Positions 15,839 through 24,061 of a stretch of 64,000 bases of DNA are shown here, piece by piece. The notes beneath the pieces are model-generated. The model did not search any database, had not been told where the DNA came from, and was given only the letters and a program-made list of their open reading frames with translations. The number at the start of each line of letters is the position of its first letter. Within the stretch, counting starts at the first letter, position 1. The stretch covers positions 1-64,000 of the forward strand of contig NZ_BOQL01000007.1 in NCBI RefSeq assembly GCF_018332655.1. Reading direction: 5' to 3'. This stretch comes from Actinoplanes auranticolor. Lineage in GTDB: Bacteria > Actinomycetota > Actinomycetes > Mycobacteriales > Micromonosporaceae. The translations under genes were made by a program, and so were the position numbers.

Positions 15839-17833
15839 ATGCCGCTCATCCCGGGGATGGACCGGATCGCCTACGGCGGGGACTACAACCCCGAGCAGTG
15901 GCCGGAGCAGGTATGGACCGCCGACGTGGCGCTGATGCGCGAGGCCGGGGTCAACCTGGTCAGCCTCGGGATCTTCGCGTGGGCGATGCTGGAGCCGGCC
16001 CCCGGCGAGTACGAGTTCGGCTGGCTCGACCGCAGCCTCGCGCTGCTGCACGACGCGGGTATCGCCGTCGACCTGGCCACCCCGACGGCCGCCCCGCCGC
16101 CGTGGTTCCTGCACCGCCACCCCGACGCCGCCCCGATCACCCGCGAGGGCACGCGGCTGGGCGGCGGCGCCCGGCAGTCGTTCTGCCCGAGCTCACCGGC
16201 CTACGCCGCGGCGTCCGCCGGGATCACCGAGCAGCTCGCCCGCCGCTACGCCGGCCACTCCGCCGTGGTGCTGTGGCACGCCCACAACGAGTACGGCGGG
16301 GCCAACCCGTTCTGCTACTGCCCCACCTCGGCCGCGGCCTTCCGCAACTGGCTGCGCGACCGCTACGGCGACCTGGGCAAGCTCAACGACGCCTGGGGCA
16401 CCACGTTCTGGAGCCAGCGCTTCGGCGACTGGGCCGAGGTCGAGCCGCCGATCGTCGCGCCGACCACAGTGAACCCCGCGCAGGAGCTGGACTTCCTCCG
16501 CTTCAGCTCGGACGCGCACCTGGCGAACTTCCGGCGCGAGCGCGACATCCTGCACCGCCTGGCCCCCGGCATCCCGGTCACCACCAACTTCATGCTGGCC
16601 AACTGCAAGAACATCGACTACTGGAAGTGGGGCACCGAAGTCGACCTGGTCGCCAACGACCACTATCTGCAGGCCGAACGGGCCGACAACCACATCGAGC
16701 TGGCCATGTGCGCCGACCTGACCCGCTCGGTGGCCCACGGGCGGTCCTGGCTGCTGATGGAACACTCCACCAACGCGGTCAACTGGCAGCCCCGCAACCT
16801 CACCAAAGCGCCGGGCGAGCTGGGCCGCAACAGCATGCAGCACCTGGCCCGCGGCGCCGACGGCATCCTGTTCTTCCAGTGGCGCGCCTCGCGGTTCGGC
16901 GCGGAGAAGTTCCACTCGGCGATGCTGCCGCACGGCGGCACCGGCACCCGGACCTGGCGGGAGGTGGCGGCGCTGGGCGCGGCGCTCGGCGAGCTGGCCG
17001 AGCTGCGCGACAGCCGGATCACCGCCGAAGTGGCCCTGCTGTGGGACTGGGAGTCGTGGTGGGGACTCGAACTGCCCTGGCGCCCGTCGCAGGAGCTGAG
17101 CTTCCGCGAACGGCAGGAGGCGTTCTACGAGCCGCTGTGGCGCGCGCACCGGACCGTCGACTTCGCGCAACCGGAGGGCGCGCTGGAGGGGTACCCGCTG
17201 GTGGTGGCGCCGAGCAGCTATCTGCTCAGCCCGGGCGCGGCCGACAACCTGCGGCGTTACGTGGCGGGCGGCGGGACGCTGCTGGTCTCGTACTTCTCCG
17301 GGATCGTCGACGGGCACGACGCCGTGCACCCCGGCGGCTATCCCGGCGCCCTGCGCGACCTGCTGGGCCTGGGGGTCGAGGAGTTCGAGCCGCTGGCCGC
17401 CGGGCGCAGCGTCCGGCTCGGCGACGGCCGCACCGCCGGCAGCTGGGCGGAGCGGCTGGAACTGCACGGTGCCACGGCGCTCGTGTCCTACGCCGACGGT
17501 CCGGCGGCCGGGCTGCCGGCGATCACCCGGCACGCGTACGGGAAAGGTCAGGCGTTCTACGTCTCGACGCGGTTGACAGCCGAGGGCACCGCCGCATTGC
17601 TGGCCGCGGTGTCCGAGGCGGCCGGCCTGCCCCCGGCGCCGGACCTGCCCCCGTCCCTGGAGGTCGTCGAGCGGCACGGCGACACCGGCGCCTACCTGAT
17701 CGCGATCAACCACGGGAGCAGCGAGGTCGTCGTGCCCGGCGACGGCGTCGAGCTGCTCACCGGGGACGTGGTGGCCGACGGCCTCCCGGTCCCCGCCGGA
17801 AGCTTCCGCGTCCTGCGACGCGGCGACCGATGA
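15839..17833 (+). CDS. GH42 beta-galactosidase
   Basis: 664 residues, normal for GH42. The N-terminus YGGDYNPEQWPEQVW is a family signature. The acid/base Glu is residue 151 in HAHNEYGG, the nucleophile is Glu308 in LLMEHSTNAVNW, and FCYCP may belong to the zinc-binding Cys cluster seen in some members. The TIM barrel is followed by the trimerisation and C-terminal beta domains. No signal peptide, so it works inside the cell on imported galacto-oligosaccharides. The ribosome site is weak (AAAAGAG). It is divergent from the importer operon and followed after 27 bp by the GH53 gene, forming an extracellular cutter / importer / intracellular hydrolase pathway. Confidence 0.93.
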   Translation: MPLIPGMDRIAYGGDYNPEQWPEQVWTADVALMREAGVNLVSLGIFAWAMLEPAPGEYEFGWLDRSLALLHDAGIAVDLATPTAAPPPWFLHRHPDAAPITREGTRLGGGARQSFCPSSPAYAAASAGITEQLARRYAGHSAVVLWHAHNEYGGANPFCYCPTSAAAFRNWLRDRYGDLGKLNDAWGTTFWSQRFGDWAEVEPPIVAPTTVNPAQELDFLRFSSDAHLANFRRERDILHRLAPGIPVTTNFMLANCKNIDYWKWGTEVDLVANDHYLQAERADNHIELAMCADLTRSVAHGRSWLLMEHSTNAVNWQPRNLTKAPGELGRNSMQHLARGADGILFFQWRASRFGAEKFHSAMLPHGGTGTRTWREVAALGAALGELAELRDSRITAEVALLWDWESWWGLELPWRPSQELSFRERQEAFYEPLWRAHRTVDFAQPEGALEGYPLVVAPSSYLLSPGAADNLRRYVAGGGTLLVSYFSGIVDGHDAVHPGGYPGALRDLLGLGVEEFEPLAAGRSVRLGDGRTAGSWAERLELHGATALVSYADGPAAGLPAITRHAYGKGQAFYVSTRLTAEGTAALLAAVSEAAGLPPAPDLPPSLEVVERHGDTGAYLIAINHGSSEVVVPGDGVELLTGDVVADGLPVPAGSFRVLRRGDR

Positions 17834-17860
17834 CAGTCCGTTCTCCCCCTTGGAGCTCCC

Positions 17861-19390
17861 ATGCTTCGCACACCCCTCGTCCTGACCGCAGCTACCGCAT
17901 TGGTCGTCGCGGCCTCTCCCGCACACGCCGCCGCTCCCGGTGACGTGCGCAATCCGGGCTTCGAGACCGGCATCACCGGCTGGTCGGAGAGCGGCTCGCG
18001 AGCCGCCAGTTTCGTCGAGGCCGGCGGCTCCACCGGCAGCCACCAGCTGACGCACTACGCGGACTCGGCGTACCGGGTCACCACGAGCCAGCCGGTCACC
18101 GGGCTCCGGCGCGGCACGTACACGCTGAGCCTGCGGGTACGTTCGAGCGGCAACCAGCCCTCGGCGTACGTGGGGCTGAACAGTTGCGGCTCGGCGGAGG
18201 AACGGGCCGCGATTCCCCGTACCGGAAACGCATGGGTCCGGCTCGCCGTCACCGTCAGGGTGACCGGCGGGCGCTGCACCATCGTGCTGCACTCCGACGC
18301 CGCCGCCGGGCAGTACACGAACTTCGACGACATCGCCTTCGGGCCGTCGGACTCCGCGCCGGGCACCCCGCTGGCGATCACCGGCGCGGACGTCTCGCAC
18401 GTGACCAAGAACGAGGACCACGGTGCCGTGTACCGCACCGCCGCCGGCCAGCGGCGCGACCCGTTCCCGCTGCTCGCGGCCAACGGCGTGAACTCCATCC
18501 GGCTGAAGGTCTGGGTGGACCCGGCCGACGGCTACAACGACAAGGAGGACGTGCTGGCCCAGGCCCGCCGGGCGAAGGCGGCCGGACAGCAGCTGCTGAT
18601 CGACTTCCACTACTCCGACGCATGGGCCGACCCGGGCAAACAGAACAAGCCGGCGGCGTGGGCGGCGCTCGGCTTCGAGCAGCTGAAGCAGGCCGTCTAC
18701 GACCACACCTACGAGGTGCTGCACGACCTGCGGGCGCAGGGCACCCCGGCGGCGATGGCCCAGGTGGGCAACGAGATCAACGGCGGCCTGCTGTGGCCGG
18801 ATGGCCGCTGGGACAACTGGGACGGCCTGGCCGCCCTGCTGACGGCGGGCAGCACCGCGGTCACGGCGGCGTCCCCGGAGACGAAGGTCGTGCTGCACCT
18901 GGCCGAGGGCGGCGACAACGGCGGGCACCGCTGGTGGTTCGACCAGGCCACGGCCCGCAACGTGCCGTTCGACGTGATCGCGGTGTCGCACTACGTCTAC
19001 TGGCACGGCACGCTCGGCGCGTTGCAGGCCAACCTGCTGGACCTGGCGAGCCGCTACGGCAAGCCGGTGATGGTGGCCGAGACCGCGTACGGCTTCACCA
19101 CCGCCGAGAACGACCACGAGACGAACATCTTCACCGCGGCCCTGGCCGAGGCGGGCGGCTATCCAGCGACGCCGCGCGGGCAGTCCGACGCGCTGCGCGA
19201 CATCCTGACCGTAGTCGCCGGCGTGCCGGACGCGCTCGGCGTCTTCTACTGGGAGCCGACGTGGACGGCGGCCGACGGCGCGGGCTGGGACCCGGCCGAC
19301 CCGGCCTCCGGTGACGGCTGGGAGAACCAGGCCCTCTTCGACTACGACTGGCGCGCGCTGCCGGCCCTGTCGGTGTTCAAGCGGTTCTGA
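17861..19390 (+). CDS. Secreted GH53 endo-beta-1,4-galactanase with N-terminal binding module
   Basis: 509 residues. A signal peptide (about 1-23, ending AHA) is followed by a jelly-roll carbohydrate-binding-like module (about 30-165, NPGFETGITGW at the start) and the GH53 catalytic domain (about 175-505). The acid/base Glu is residue 305 in VGNEING and the nucleophile is Glu407 in VAETAYG; SVFKRF ends the protein. GH53 cleaves beta-1,4-galactan side chains of pectin. The binding module could be CBM61-like, known to accompany GH53, but I did not verify this. It is co-transcribed with the GH42 gene and completes the galactan pathway. Confidence 0.93.
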   Translation: MLRTPLVLTAATALVVAASPAHAAAPGDVRNPGFETGITGWSESGSRAASFVEAGGSTGSHQLTHYADSAYRVTTSQPVTGLRRGTYTLSLRVRSSGNQPSAYVGLNSCGSAEERAAIPRTGNAWVRLAVTVRVTGGRCTIVLHSDAAAGQYTNFDDIAFGPSDSAPGTPLAITGADVSHVTKNEDHGAVYRTAAGQRRDPFPLLAANGVNSIRLKVWVDPADGYNDKEDVLAQARRAKAAGQQLLIDFHYSDAWADPGKQNKPAAWAALGFEQLKQAVYDHTYEVLHDLRAQGTPAAMAQVGNEINGGLLWPDGRWDNWDGLAALLTAGSTAVTAASPETKVVLHLAEGGDNGGHRWWFDQATARNVPFDVIAVSHYVYWHGTLGALQANLLDLASRYGKPVMVAETAYGFTTAENDHETNIFTAALAEAGGYPATPRGQSDALRDILTVVAGVPDALGVFYWEPTWTAADGAGWDPADPASGDGWENQALFDYDWRALPALSVFKRF

Positions 19391-19485
19391 GCGGTCAGCG
19401 GCTGTAGCGCGCGCAGCCTGGACAGGATGTCGTCATCCGCGGCCGCCGCGGGTTGCGCTACCACCGTCGGCGCCACCATGATCAT
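19342..19485 (-). CDS. Small antisense frame resembling a signal-peptide region (doubtful)
   Basis: From ATG 19485 the minus strand encodes about 47 residues. The frame upstream of the ATG also reads like an export signal: basic RRWW, then TVLPTLMIMVAPTVVA and QPAAAADDD. It ends with a TAG inside the 3' end of the GH53 gene. No ribosome site is visible and the longer signal lacks a start codon, so this may be the decayed 5' end of a secreted protein gene, or chance. Confidence 0.2.
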   Translation of the reverse strand: MIMVAPTVVAQPAAAADDDILSRLRALQPLTAQNRLNTDRAGSARQS

Positions 19486-19608
19486 GAGCGTCGGCAGTAC
19501 CGTCCACCAACGCCGCCCAGGGGTCCCCCGCCGCTGTTGACCATCGACGCCTGACCATATCCTGTCCTACCCCACCATGCCGGGATCACGATCACAGGAG
19601 GCCGAGCG

Positions 19609-20526
19609 ATGCCCGACGGCACCCTGCCCCGCGCGGCGGTCCGCGCCTATGTCGAGGGACTCGGCTCCGCGCAACGCGCGCACCTCGGTGAGGACGTGCT
19701 GGCCTCGATCCGGGAGAGCGGCTACGAGCTGGCCAACCCGTTCGACGCCGTGGACGCCGGGATCCGCCGTACCCTCGCGGTGAGCCGGATCGACGTGCCC
19801 GCCGGCACCCACGTCGGTGCTTTCCCGCACCGGTCCCTGCACGCGCGCACACAGGACGCCGGCGACACTACCCTGATCCTGCTCGACACCGGCCTGCGGC
19901 CGTTGCTGGACCGCGTGGCCGGCACGCTCGTGGCGTCACAGCTCACCCCCGCCCGCGACGAGCAGGGCGCCAGCCGGTACGCCGCCGCGGCCCTCCAGCA
20001 ACGCCAGCAGCGGGACGAGGCCGACGCGGCGTTCGCCGACGCCGTGACCGCCTACCTCCACCGCGACCCGGCGGGGCCGGACGCCCCGGCGGCGGAAGGG
20101 CAGAATACCTTCGGCTTCTTCATGGCCCGGTCGGCGGAGCGGTTCGCCCTCGGCCACGAGTACGGCCACCTGCTGGCCGGCCACCGGCACACCCCACCGG
20201 ACGACGACCCGCGCACCGCCCGCCGCGAGTACGAGGCGGACGAACTCGCCGCCATGCTGATCCTGCGCGGCGTCGACGAGTCGGCCGAGTTCCGCTGGCG
20301 GGCCCTGGCGGTGGCCGGGCCGTTCCTCTTCCTGGCCGTGGAGCAGATCGTCAACCGGGTGCGCGGCACGACTGACGGGGAGCACCCGCCGCCGACGCGC
20401 CGTACCGAGCTGCTGCGGCGCATCTTCGAGCAGGCGGGCGCGCGGGGCCTGCTGCACTACGCCGAGGCCTGGGTGAGCTCGCTGGTGCTGCGCGAGGAGA
20501 CCATCGTGCGGCGCGCCCGGGCCTGA
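19609..20526 (+). CDS. Putative zinc metallopeptidase (HExxH), family not assigned
   Basis: 305 residues. The zinc motif is HEYGH at residues 183-187 within FALGHEYGHLLAGH, and REYEADELAAMLIL about 25 residues later supplies a likely third ligand, the pattern of gluzincin-like ExxADxxA helices in M48-related and ImmA-like peptidases. No signal peptide or membrane segment is clear. The N-terminal 170 residues are unassigned and rich in Arg/Gln/Ala helices. A perfect AGGAGG stands seven bases before ATG 19609. It is a single-gene unit, so neighbours give no substrate hint. Confidence 0.75.
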   Translation: MPDGTLPRAAVRAYVEGLGSAQRAHLGEDVLASIRESGYELANPFDAVDAGIRRTLAVSRIDVPAGTHVGAFPHRSLHARTQDAGDTTLILLDTGLRPLLDRVAGTLVASQLTPARDEQGASRYAAAALQQRQQRDEADAAFADAVTAYLHRDPAGPDAPAAEGQNTFGFFMARSAERFALGHEYGHLLAGHRHTPPDDDPRTARREYEADELAAMLILRGVDESAEFRWRALAVAGPFLFLAVEQIVNRVRGTTDGEHPPPTRRTELLRRIFEQAGARGLLHYAEAWVSSLVLREETIVRRARA

Positions 20527-20530
20527 TGGC

Positions 20531-21586
20531 TCAGTCCGCCAGGTGCGGGCCGAGCAGGGTGAGATCCGCGGGTGACAGCCGGTCACTCGCCGTCTTCGCC
20601 TGATGCCAGTACGGGTACAGCAGCGTCGGCGCGCTCGCCGCGTCCAGCCGGGCCCGCTCCTCGGCGCTGAGCACGAGCTCGGCGGCGGCCAGGTTGTCGG
20701 TGAGCTGTTCGGTGGTGCGCGCCCCGATCACCAGCGAGGTCACCGCCGGCCGGCCGAGCAGGTACGCCAGCGCGACCTGAGCCGCCGGGACGCCCCGGTC
20801 GGCGCCGATCTCCACCAGCACCTCGACCGTGTCGTAGAGCCGTTCCTGGTCGTGCACCGGCGGTTCGTTCCAGTCGGTGAGCTGCCGTGAGCCGGCCGGC
20901 GGCTGCACGCCCCGGCGGTACTTGCCGGAGAGCAGGCCACCGGCGAGCGGGCTCCACACCAGCACGCCCAGCCCTTGGTCGACGGCCGCCGGGATCAGCT
21001 CGTACTCGGCGTCGCGGGCCTGCAGCGAGTAGTAGATCTGCTGACTGACGAAGCGCGGCAGCCCGGTGCGGTCCGCCGTGCCGAGGGCCTTCATCAGCTG
21101 CCAGCCGGTGTAGTTGGACGCGCCGACGTACCGCACCTTGCCCGCGGTGACCAGCTGCTGCAGCGCCTCGAGGGTCTCCTCCAGCGGGGTCTGCCCGTCC
21201 CACTCGTGCACCTGGTAGAGGTCGATGTGGTCGGTGCGCAGCCGGCGCAGGCTGGCCTCGCAGCCGGCGATGATGTGCTGGCGGGACAGGCCGGCGTCGT
21301 TGGGGCCCGGCCCCATCGGCATCCGGACCTTGGTCGCCACCAGGACCTCGTCGCGGCGGCCGGCGAGCACCTCGCCGACGATCTCCTCGGAGACCCCGGC
21401 GGAGTAGACGTCCGCGGTGTCGATCAGGTTGACGCCGGCGTCGAGGCACTGGTCGACCTGGCGGCGGGCCTGGGCCACGTCGGTCGAGCCGACCTTGGCG
21501 AAGCCGCCCTTGCCGCCGAACGTCATCGTCCCCATGGTGAGCACGGAGACCCGGAGACCGGACCGGCCGAGGTTGCGATATTCCAT
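20531..21586 (-). CDS. Aldo/keto reductase
   Basis: 351 residues, TIM-barrel NADPH-dependent oxidoreductase. The catalytic tetrad is visible: Asp and Tyr in LIDTADVYSAG, Lys in VLVATKVRMP and His in YQVHEWDG. LGRSGLRVS and TMTFGG at the N-terminus are typical of the AKR subgroup close to YajO/AKR11, and VIGARTTEQLTDNL near the end is the cofactor phosphate loop. It is convergent with the metallopeptidase gene (four bases between stops). The physiological carbonyl substrate is not predictable. Confidence 0.9.
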   Translation of the reverse strand: MEYRNLGRSGLRVSVLTMGTMTFGGKGGFAKVGSTDVAQARRQVDQCLDAGVNLIDTADVYSAGVSEEIVGEVLAGRRDEVLVATKVRMPMGPGPNDAGLSRQHIIAGCEASLRRLRTDHIDLYQVHEWDGQTPLEETLEALQQLVTAGKVRYVGASNYTGWQLMKALGTADRTGLPRFVSQQIYYSLQARDAEYELIPAAVDQGLGVLVWSPLAGGLLSGKYRRGVQPPAGSRQLTDWNEPPVHDQERLYDTVEVLVEIGADRGVPAAQVALAYLLGRPAVTSLVIGARTTEQLTDNLAAAELVLSAEERARLDAASAPTLLYPYWHQAKTASDRLSPADLTLLGPHLAD

Positions 21587-21641
21587 GCCGCCAGCCTAGA
21601 TCCACGGCCTGGTCCGGGCGAGCTCTGCCCTGATCGACCGG

Positions 21642-22718
21642 TCAGCTCAGCGTGGCCACCGCGGCGAGCACCTTGGCCTGCAGCGCCGCGGGCAGCGGGG
21701 TGTATCCGAGCCGGGCGGCGGCAGCCTGGCCCTGCGGGCCGGCGGTGTAGCCGAGGAAACCGCGCAGCAGCGGCAGGGTGCCCGCGGGCGTGCCGGTCCG
21801 GCAGACGATCTCGTACGTCACCAGGACGATCGGGTACGCCCCGGCGGCGGTGGTCCGGTAGTCGACGGCGAGCCGCAGGTCGGAGCCGGTCCCCGTGACG
21901 GCGGCCGCCGCGACCGTCCGCCCGGCCGCCTCGTCGGTCAGCGCGGCGAACTCCCCCGCCGCGTTGCCGATCCGCGCCACGGCCAGATTGTGGAACCGCG
22001 CGTACGACGCCTCGACGTAGCCGATGGCGCCGTCGGTGCGGGCGATCGTCGACGCGACGCCGTTGCTGCCGCGCTGGGCACTGCCGCCCGGGGCCGCCCA
22101 GGTGCTGTCCCCGCCGAAGCGCCAGTCGGCGGGGGCGGTCGCGGCCAGGAACGCGGTGAAGTTGGCGGTGGTGCCGGAGCTGTCCGAGCGGTGCACGGTG
22201 CGGATCGCCGTCGACGGCAGGGCCACGCCCGGATTGTCCGCCGCGATCGCCGGGTCGTCCCAGCTGGTCACCGTCCCGGCGAAGATCCGGGCCACGGTGG
22301 CCGGGGCCAGCCGCAGCTCCCCGACCCCGGCGACGTTGTGGGCGAGCGCGATCGGCCCGATCGCCATGGGCAGGTGCACGGCCGGGCCCCGGGCGCACCG
22401 GGCGTCGGCGGCGGCCTGCTGCGAGGCGGTGAGCGGTGAGTCGGAGCCGGCGAACTCGCCGGTGCCGGCCAGGAACGCCCGCACGCCGGCGCCCGAGCCG
22501 GTGCTCCCGTACGCGACCGTGGCACCGGAGCAGGCGACCTGGTAGTTCCGGATCCAGGTGTTGACCGCGTTCGTCTGCGCCGACGAGCCCTGCCCGCGCA
22601 GCGATCCGTCCGCGCACACGATCGCCCCGGCGGCCTCCGGCGGCGCGGACACCGGCGCACAGGCTGCGGCCCCGGACGCCAGCACCAGCACGGCGGCGAG
22701 CCGCAGCGGCGCCCTCAT
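21642..22718 (-). CDS. PstS-like phosphate-binding lipoprotein
   Basis: 358 residues. The signal peptide ends in a lipobox (ASGAAAC). Phosphate-contact loops of PstS are recognisable: GQGSSAQ, YGSTGSGAG, FAGSDSPL and HRSDSSGTTANF. The length is normal, but no PstC, PstA or PstB gene follows. Its ATG overlaps the stop of the upstream membrane protein by four bases, so the two are translated together. This suggests a sensing or accessory role with that protein rather than ordinary phosphate import; that is inference. Confidence 0.85.
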   Translation of the reverse strand: MRAPLRLAAVLVLASGAAACAPVSAPPEAAGAIVCADGSLRGQGSSAQTNAVNTWIRNYQVACSGATVAYGSTGSGAGVRAFLAGTGEFAGSDSPLTASQQAAADARCARGPAVHLPMAIGPIALAHNVAGVGELRLAPATVARIFAGTVTSWDDPAIAADNPGVALPSTAIRTVHRSDSSGTTANFTAFLAATAPADWRFGGDSTWAAPGGSAQRGSNGVASTIARTDGAIGYVEASYARFHNLAVARIGNAAGEFAALTDEAAGRTVAAAAVTGTGSDLRLAVDYRTTAAGAYPIVLVTYEIVCRTGTPAGTLPLLRGFLGYTAGPQGQAAAARLGYTPLPAALQAKVLAAVATLS

Positions 22719-23995
22719 CGGTATTCCGCCAGCCGCGCGCGGACCCCGAGCAGCACCAGCAGCACCACGGCTGCGAGCACCGGGAACGGAATCAGCGGCC
22801 AGCCGGTCAGCAGGCGTTCGCCGTCACGCAGGGCCGTGTCGAAGCCCGCCTTGCGGGCCGTGGCCGCCGCGCCGACCGCGGCGTCGAAGTAGGAGAAGTC
22901 GAAGGCGGCGTCGCCGCGGCGGATGCCGGTGACCACGTCGACCGCCGCCCGGGTACGCCCGGAGCCGGCCAGCGCCACCACGCGCTGATGGTCGCGCTGA
23001 TAGCCCAGCCAGCGGTCGAGCACCTGTCCGCCGTCGTCCAGGTCCCCGGCCACGGCGGTCAGCCGGGCCGACTTGCCGGCGAAGTCCTGCTGGTAGAGAG
23101 CCAGGTTGCCGCTGAGCAGATAGCGGCTGGTGTCCGCGGCGGCGTCGTAGCTCAGCGCCCGCGCCTGGGAGAGCGCCAGATACGGCGTCAGGTGGTCGTT
23201 GCGCGCGGCGCTGAGCCGTTGCCCCTGCGCGACGACGACCAGGCACACCCCGGCGGTCAGGCCCAGCACGAGAACAGTGGCGAGGGCCAGCGCCGGATTG
23301 AGCCACCGGCGGAACCGCCGCGCCAGCCAGACCTGCAGGGCCACGAGCAGTACCAGCAGACCACCGCCGAGCACGAGGACCGAGCCGACCGCCCACGCCT
23401 CGGTGGTGCCCTTGGCCGCGTACGCCCGGTCCAGCCGCGACTCACCGGCGTCGCGCAGCCGCTCGGCGGCGGGCAGCAGCCGCAGGTGCAGCACGTTGGT
23501 CGCCTGGGTGTAGTAGCCGAGCGCGTCCGGCGGCAGCCGGCCCGGTGGCTGCGGCGGCGCCTGCGACTGGGCGGTGAGGGTCTGCCACACCCACCGGCGG
23601 TAGACCGCGAGCTCGTGCATCAGCTCCAGCACGATCGCCCGGTCGGCCTGCCCGGTCACGGTGGTCAGTGACCGCTGCAGATCCTCGTCGATCTGCCGGC
23701 TGCGTTGCTGATAGGTGCCGAGCGCGTCGAGCTGACTGCCGGACAATTCCGCGGCGTCACCGACCAGCACCATTCGGGCCACCTGGGCGTCCAGGTCACT
23801 GAGGGCGAAATACAGATCCGCGGCGGTGGCGGCCTGCGGCGCCGCCTCGCCGCCGATGACCCGGACCTGCTCCCGCACCTGGGACAACAGCAGGCCGGAG
23901 GCGGCGAGCAGAGCCAGGGCGACGCAGATGACCAGGGCGGTCCACAGGCGCAGGCGTACGGGGGTTTCCGGGCGGAACAATTCTCTCGTCGCCAT
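22715..23995 (-). CDS. Membrane protein with two sensor-like extracytoplasmic helical domains, no output domain
   Basis: About 426 residues from ATG 23995. Four hydrophobic segments are visible: near residues 18-38 (LWTALVICVALALLAASGLLL), near 200-222, 232-255 and the C-terminal 400-420. They enclose two Ala/Leu-rich helical regions of about 150 residues. The first (EAAPQAATAADLYFALSDLD, then RMVLVGD) resembles four-helix-bundle ligand domains of chemoreceptors and kinases; the second (LALSQARALSYDAAADTSRY) looks like a repeat of it. There is no kinase, HAMP or signalling domain after the spans. It is followed, with a four-base overlap, by the PstS-like gene. The start is uncertain (GTG 24010 and ATG 24040 also possible). 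Confidence 0.65.
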   Translation of the reverse strand: MATRELFRPETPVRLRLWTALVICVALALLAASGLLLSQVREQVRVIGGEAAPQAATAADLYFALSDLDAQVARMVLVGDAAELSGSQLDALGTYQQRSRQIDEDLQRSLTTVTGQADRAIVLELMHELAVYRRWVWQTLTAQSQAPPQPPGRLPPDALGYYTQATNVLHLRLLPAAERLRDAGESRLDRAYAAKGTTEAWAVGSVLVLGGGLLVLLVALQVWLARRFRRWLNPALALATVLVLGLTAGVCLVVVAQGQRLSAARNDHLTPYLALSQARALSYDAAADTSRYLLSGNLALYQQDFAGKSARLTAVAGDLDDGGQVLDRWLGYQRDHQRVVALAGSGRTRAAVDVVTGIRRGDAAFDFSYFDAAVGAAATARKAGFDTALRDGERLLTGWPLIPFPVLAAVVLLVLLGVRARLAEYR

Positions 23996-24061
23996 GGCAA
24001 CTGCGGACACGCCGCCACGGTAATGCACCCGGGCAATCATTCCGGGGCCGGATACCGCCGT

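Noticed and set aside
16193..19117. 974-codon minus-strand open frame opposite GH42 and GH53
   Set aside because: It runs across two well-supported enzymes without any motif; a mirror of GC-biased third positions.
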